From Mycoplana rhizolycopersici (GTDB lineage Bacteria; Pseudomonadota; Alphaproteobacteria; Rhizobiales; Rhizobiaceae): a stretch of 64,000 bases of DNA. Location: contig NZ_JABXYK010000002.1 in assembly GCF_013378445.1 (NCBI RefSeq), forward strand, positions 434,001-498,000, given 5' to 3'. A program made the position numbers and the translations under genes. The notes under the pieces are model-generated. The model did not search any database, had not been told where the DNA came from, and saw only the letters and a list, made by a program, of their open reading frames with translations. Shown piece by piece: positions 61,107 to 64,000 of this stretch (position 1 is its first letter; each line of letters starts with the position of its first letter).

Positions 61107-61880
61107 TCAATACTGGAACTGTTCGGACAGGATGCGCTCCGACCAGGAGTGATCGGGGTCGGAGAGAATGATGGCCGTCAGGTTTTCCGATTGCGAGATC
61201 CGCACGGAGCGGACGGATTTCACTTCGGTGTAGTCAGCCACCGCATTCACCGGCCGCTTCTCCGCCTCCAATATGTCGATGTCGACCCGCACGTGGTTGG
61301 GCAACAGCGCACCGCGCCAGCGGCGGGGGCGGAACGGGCTGACGGGCGTCAGGGCGAGAAGGGGGGCTTCCAGCGGCAGGATGGGGCCGTGTGCGGAAAG
61401 GTTATAGGCCGTCGAGCCGGCCGGCGTGGCCAGCAGAAGACCGTCGCAAATCAGTTCGTCCAGCCGGACCCGCCCGTCAATGCTGACGCGCAGCTTTGCG
61501 GCCTGGTAGGATTGCCGGAACAGGTAGACCTCGTTGATGGCCAGCGCCTCGCTGACGGCGCCGGCCGCATCGACCGTCCGCATTTCCAGCGGTCGGCACA
61601 AGTTCTCCACGGCACTGGCGATGCGGCGGGGAAGATCGTCCACGCTGAAGCGGTTCATCAGGAACCCGACCGAGCCGCGGTTCATGCCGTAGACGAGCTT
61701 GCCGGAATTCATCGTCGCGTGCAGCGTCTGCAGCATGAACCCGTCGCCGCCGAGCGCCACGATCACGTCGGCCGTTTCCGCGTCGGCGTTTCCGTAGCGC
61801 GCCACCAGTTCTCCCAACGCCTGCTGCGCCTCGGGCGCCTGTGACGCGACGAACGAAAGCGATTTGATGCTGCGCGTCAT
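61107..61880 (-). CDS. nadK: NAD kinase
   Basis: 257 residues. VIVALGGDGFMLQTLHATM holds the GGDG motif; YGMNRGSVGFLMN, LAINEVYLF and LLLATPAGSTAYNLSAHGP are the NAD- and ATP-binding parts. It phosphorylates NAD to NADP in the cytoplasm. The start is the ATG giving MTRSIKSLSFVAS; the upstream open frame is Arg-rich and unlike the family. The secreted-protein gene follows 35 bases later. Confidence 0.95.
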   Translation of the reverse strand: MTRSIKSLSFVASQAPEAQQALGELVARYGNADAETADVIVALGGDGFMLQTLHATMNSGKLVYGMNRGSVGFLMNRFSVDDLPRRIASAVENLCRPLEMRTVDAAGAVSEALAINEVYLFRQSYQAAKLRVSIDGRVRLDELICDGLLLATPAGSTAYNLSAHGPILPLEAPLLALTPVSPFRPRRWRGALLPNHVRVDIDILEAEKRPVNAVADYTEVKSVRSVRISQSENLTAIILSDPDHSWSERILSEQFQY

Positions 61881-62445
61881 ATCCTGCCGATGCCTCTCCC
61901 GATGCCATGACACTGCGCCGCGCACGGCACCAGCAGGCGCCCGATCCGCGGGCCGCCTTTGTGGCATGCCTTTCGGTCATGTGCATCATAAAATTCAGGC
62001 CATCGCCGTGTGTCAGGGCGCGCCACTCGAAAGCCGGGCCTTCGCTCCCTCGCTCCATCCGGACGATGATCTGCCGGCTAACCCCGGCGATCGTCGCCCC
62101 GTCCTCCTGGCTGGGGCCGAGGAGGACGCGGCCGACGCGTAGCAGGCAACAATTAGGGATTCGGGTGGGCAACTCGCAGCAGACGCCGGTTCAGGGCGGG
62201 CCGCGAGCTATTTCGGTCTTGGGCGGAGCAGACATTGGAAGGCTCTGCTTCCTTTTCGATCATCGCGAGGAACGGGCCGTCGTCGACGAGATTCAGCTCT
62301 TGGGCTCCGGTTAAATGGAACTGCGCGTTGTGGTCTGTTGCCGGCCCTGAAATAGGCCTTGCAGCCGACCTGGGGAGATGCATGCAGCCGACGCTTGCCT
62401 TAGGAGGAGGCCTTCTTTGTTCCGCAATTCATAAACGATATAAAT
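61881..62445. other. divergent intergenic region between nadK and pstS
   Basis: About 565 bases up to the PHO box, with no supportable gene. Short frames on both strands here have no ribosome site or plausible composition. It should hold the nadK promoter; no clear -35/-10 pair is visible. No phoR lies upstream of pstS, unlike the order I recall for Sinorhizobium meliloti. Confidence 0.45.
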
Positions 62446-62463
62446 CTGTCACAAATCTGTTAT
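62446..62463 (+). promoter_or_regulatory. PHO box (PhoB binding site) of the pst operon
   Basis: CTGTCAC (62446-62452), four bases, CTGTTAT (62457-62463): two 7-bp direct repeats at the right spacing with one change each from CTGTCAT. It is 62 bases upstream of pstS. A possible -10 (TGTAGA) lies about ten bases after it. Confidence 0.75.
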
Positions 62464-62525
62464 GCAGCGCTTGTAGAGGGGAGCCGACGTTAGAGCGTCA
62501 ATCCGAATTTCACGGGAGAAAATCC

Positions 62526-63551
62526 ATGAAGAAGTATCTAGGAAGCTGCGCAGTCGCCGCGATCGTGCTTGCAACCGCAGGTGTCGTCCAGGCTCGTGAC
62601 CAGATCCAGATCGCCGGTTCCTCGACTGTACTGCCTTACGCCTCGATTGTTGCCGAAGCCTTCGGCGAGAACTTCGAGTTCCCGACCCCGGTCGTCGAGT
62701 CGGGCGGCTCGGGTGCGGGCCGCAAGAAGCTTTGCGAGGGCGTTGGCGAGAACACCGTCGACATCGCGAACTCCTCGTCGCGCATCAAGCAGTCGGACAT
62801 CGACACCTGCGCCGCCAACGGCGTGAAGGAAATCCAGGAAGTTCGCATCGGCTATGACGGCATCGTCTTCGCCTCGGAAATCAATGGTCCGGAATACGCC
62901 TTCACCCCGGCTGACTGGCACAATGCGCTCGCCGCCAAGGTTCTGAAGGACGGCCAGCTCGTCGACAACCCCTACAAGGCCTGGAACGAAATCCGCGCCG
63001 ACCTGCCGGCGCAGCCGATCCTCGCCTTCATCCCGGGCACCAAGCACGGCACGCGCGAAGTCTTCGACGAGAAGGTTCTCATCGCAGGCTGCGAAGAAAA
63101 CGGTACCGCTGAAGCCATAAAGGCTGCCGGCGGCGAAGAAAAGGAATGCATGACGCTGCGCACCGACGGCGTTTCCGTTGATATCGACGGCGACTACACC
63201 GAGACGCTCGCACGCGTCGACGCCAACAAGAACGGCATCGGCGTCTTCGGCCTGTCCTTCTACCAGAACAACACCGACAAGCTGCGCGTCGGCACCATGG
63301 GCGGCGTCGTTCCGTCCGTCGAAACGATCGCTTCCGGCGAATACCCGGTTTCCCGTCCGCTGTACTTCTACGTGAAGAACGCACACCTGGACGTCATCCC
63401 GGGCCTCCAGGAATATGTCGAGTTCTTCGTTTCGGATGAAATGGCAGGTCCGAACGGCCCGCTCGCCGCCTACGGTCTGGTTTCCGATCCGGAACTCGCT
63501 AAGACCCAGGCTGCCGTCAAGGCTCGTACCCCGATGGGTGCCCTGAACTAA
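62526..63551 (+). CDS. pstS: phosphate ABC transporter, periplasmic phosphate-binding protein
   Basis: 341 residues. A signal peptide (MKKYLGSCAVAAIVLATAGV) precedes DQIQIAGSSTVLPYASIVAE (phosphate loop), VVESGGSGAGRKKLCEGVG and DIANSSSRIKQSD, as in the PstS branch of alphaproteobacteria. PRLYFYVKN-type SRPLYFYVKNAHLD near the end is typical. It binds phosphate in the periplasm and passes it to PstCAB. A GGGAGAAAATCC site precedes the ATG. A PHO box lies upstream, and pstC follows 74 bases later. Confidence 0.95.
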   Translation: MKKYLGSCAVAAIVLATAGVVQARDQIQIAGSSTVLPYASIVAEAFGENFEFPTPVVESGGSGAGRKKLCEGVGENTVDIANSSSRIKQSDIDTCAANGVKEIQEVRIGYDGIVFASEINGPEYAFTPADWHNALAAKVLKDGQLVDNPYKAWNEIRADLPAQPILAFIPGTKHGTREVFDEKVLIAGCEENGTAEAIKAAGGEEKECMTLRTDGVSVDIDGDYTETLARVDANKNGIGVFGLSFYQNNTDKLRVGTMGGVVPSVETIASGEYPVSRPLYFYVKNAHLDVIPGLQEYVEFFVSDEMAGPNGPLAAYGLVSDPELAKTQAAVKARTPMGALN

Positions 63552-63625
63552 GCTTTCGAGCTTTGCCGGCGGCGCCATGACGGTGTCGCCGGTCTTCCAG
63601 TTTCCGTCAAAGGGCTTGGGCAGAG

Positions 63626-64000
63626 ATGAGCGTAGGATTGATCTTCCTTGTCGTGCTGGTGCTAGCAGCAGCCGGCTATTTCGTCGGCAGGGCGCGCGCC
63701 CTGTCTCTTTCAGCTCAAAGCGGCAGGAAGCTTCACTCGCTTCCAAGCTATTACGGCCAGACTGTCGCACTTTTCATCGCGGTTCCGGCCTTCTTTGTTC
63801 TCATCGCCTGGCTCTTCATACAGCCGATCGTCATCGATAGCCGCGTCAACGGAATGGTACCCGACAGCGTCATTCCCGATGGCGGCGCGCGCAGCCTTGT
63901 CATCTCCGACGTTCGCCGCATTGCGAACGGTCTCGACGCGGTTCTTTCGCGCGATGCAATCGACGAGAGCGCGCTGACTGACGGCAGCATCGACTTCTCG
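63626..64000 (+). CDS. pstC: phosphate ABC transporter permease PstC, N-terminal part
   Basis: The first 125 codons only; the right edge cuts the gene. It starts MSVGLIFLVVLVLAAAGYFV, then a second hydrophobic segment (TVALFIAVPAFFVLIAWLFI) and a periplasmic part (DSRVNGMVPDSVIPDGGAR). This is the longer N-terminus found in rhizobial PstC ahead of the usual permease helices. With PstA and PstB it imports phosphate across the inner membrane. The rest of the operon (pstA, pstB, phoU, phoB) is expected beyond the window. Confidence 0.85.
   Translation, partial: MSVGLIFLVVLVLAAAGYFVGRARALSLSAQSGRKLHSLPSYYGQTVALFIAVPAFFVLIAWLFIQPIVIDSRVNGMVPDSVIPDGGARSLVISDVRRIANGLDAVLSRDAIDESALTDGSIDFS

Noticed and set aside
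61864-62383. Short frames on both strands between nadK and pstS
   Set aside because: No ribosome sites, biased composition, and mutually overlapping; treated as non-coding.
62235-62525. Upstream extension of pstS (start at 62235)
   Set aside because: The signal peptide and ribosome site fix the start at 62526; the extension would cover the PHO box.
1-64000. tRNA, rRNA, CRISPR array, insertion sequence or prophage
   Set aside because: No cloverleaf, ribosomal RNA, regularly spaced repeats, transposase, integrase or phage structural gene could be found on reading the window.

Overview
The window is a contiguous piece of chromosome from a high-GC alphaproteobacterium, most likely a member of the Rhizobiaceae close to Sinorhizobium/Ensifer. 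Grounds: the gene order divK-pleD-(intergenic sRNA locus)-rpmG; a fused secDF; an NDUFA12-type complex I subunit and a DUF2155 protein next to aat-accC-accB-aroQ; GTTC-N7-GTTC (LexA) and TTAA-N7-TTAA (CtrA) boxes; a rhizobial-type palindromic repeat; and a tRNA-dependent amidotransferase (gatCAB). Coding density is high, there is no rRNA or tRNA gene, no CRISPR array, no intact mobile element and no phage. Almost everything is core housekeeping; only a few patches look accessory.

Layout. 1-3.6 kb: the 3' part of a YhaN-like SMC-type ATPase, an ExoD-family membrane protein and a one-helix hypothetical. 3.7-6.3 kb: secDF and its terminator. 6.4-13.9 kb: mostly metabolic and regulatory genes (FAD amine oxidase with a LysR regulator, an orphan polar amino-acid binding protein, an aldo/keto reductase, an L,D-transpeptidase, and a GST divergent from a WYL regulator across a perfect palindrome). 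14-16.9 kb: a small secreted protein, an SOS-controlled DinB polymerase with a zinc-ribbon-like N-terminus, and a HAD/DUF3572 pair. 17-19.6 kb: the cell-cycle module divK-pleD, followed by a long non-coding stretch with a DnaA box and a structured sRNA locus (EcpR1-like), then rpmG.

19.6-31.8 kb is a long minus-strand run, read pyrB-pyrC'-plsY-dprA-topA-rnr-DUF983-NUDIX-MFS-rpmG, in which the dihydroorotase-like protein has lost its metal ligands. 32-36 kb carries an AidB-like acyl-CoA dehydrogenase, an AEC permease, a CtrA-box-preceded pair of very small membrane proteins, ruvX and a PhnA-like protein. 36.2-44.3 kb holds gatC, gatA and gatB, each followed by a GNAT acetyltransferase, with a thioredoxin-reductase-like/Rrf2 pair and a secreted protein in between. 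44.5-49.8 kb has the complex I accessory subunit, DUF2155, a low-GC membrane protein and aat, accC, accB, aroQ and a DsbA-like protein. 50-60.4 kb has an aminotransferase, RNase E, an N-acetylmuramoyl-L-alanine amidase, PBP1A and prfB (with its programmed frameshift). 60.5-64 kb has a secreted protein, NAD kinase, and the start of the phosphate-starvation operon (PHO box, pstS, pstC, cut by the right edge).

Functional links: envelope building (secDF, L,D-transpeptidase, amidase, PBP1A, plsY, accBC), RNA turnover and translation quality (rne, rnr, prfB, gatCAB, aat, rpmG), DNA maintenance (topA, dprA, ruvX, dinB) and cell-cycle control (divK, pleD, CtrA boxes). The parts most worth a second look are the CtrA-linked micro-operon at 34.8 kb, the sRNA/DnaA-box intergenic region at 18.8-19.5 kb, the three GNAT-gat pairings and the degenerate dihydroorotase.
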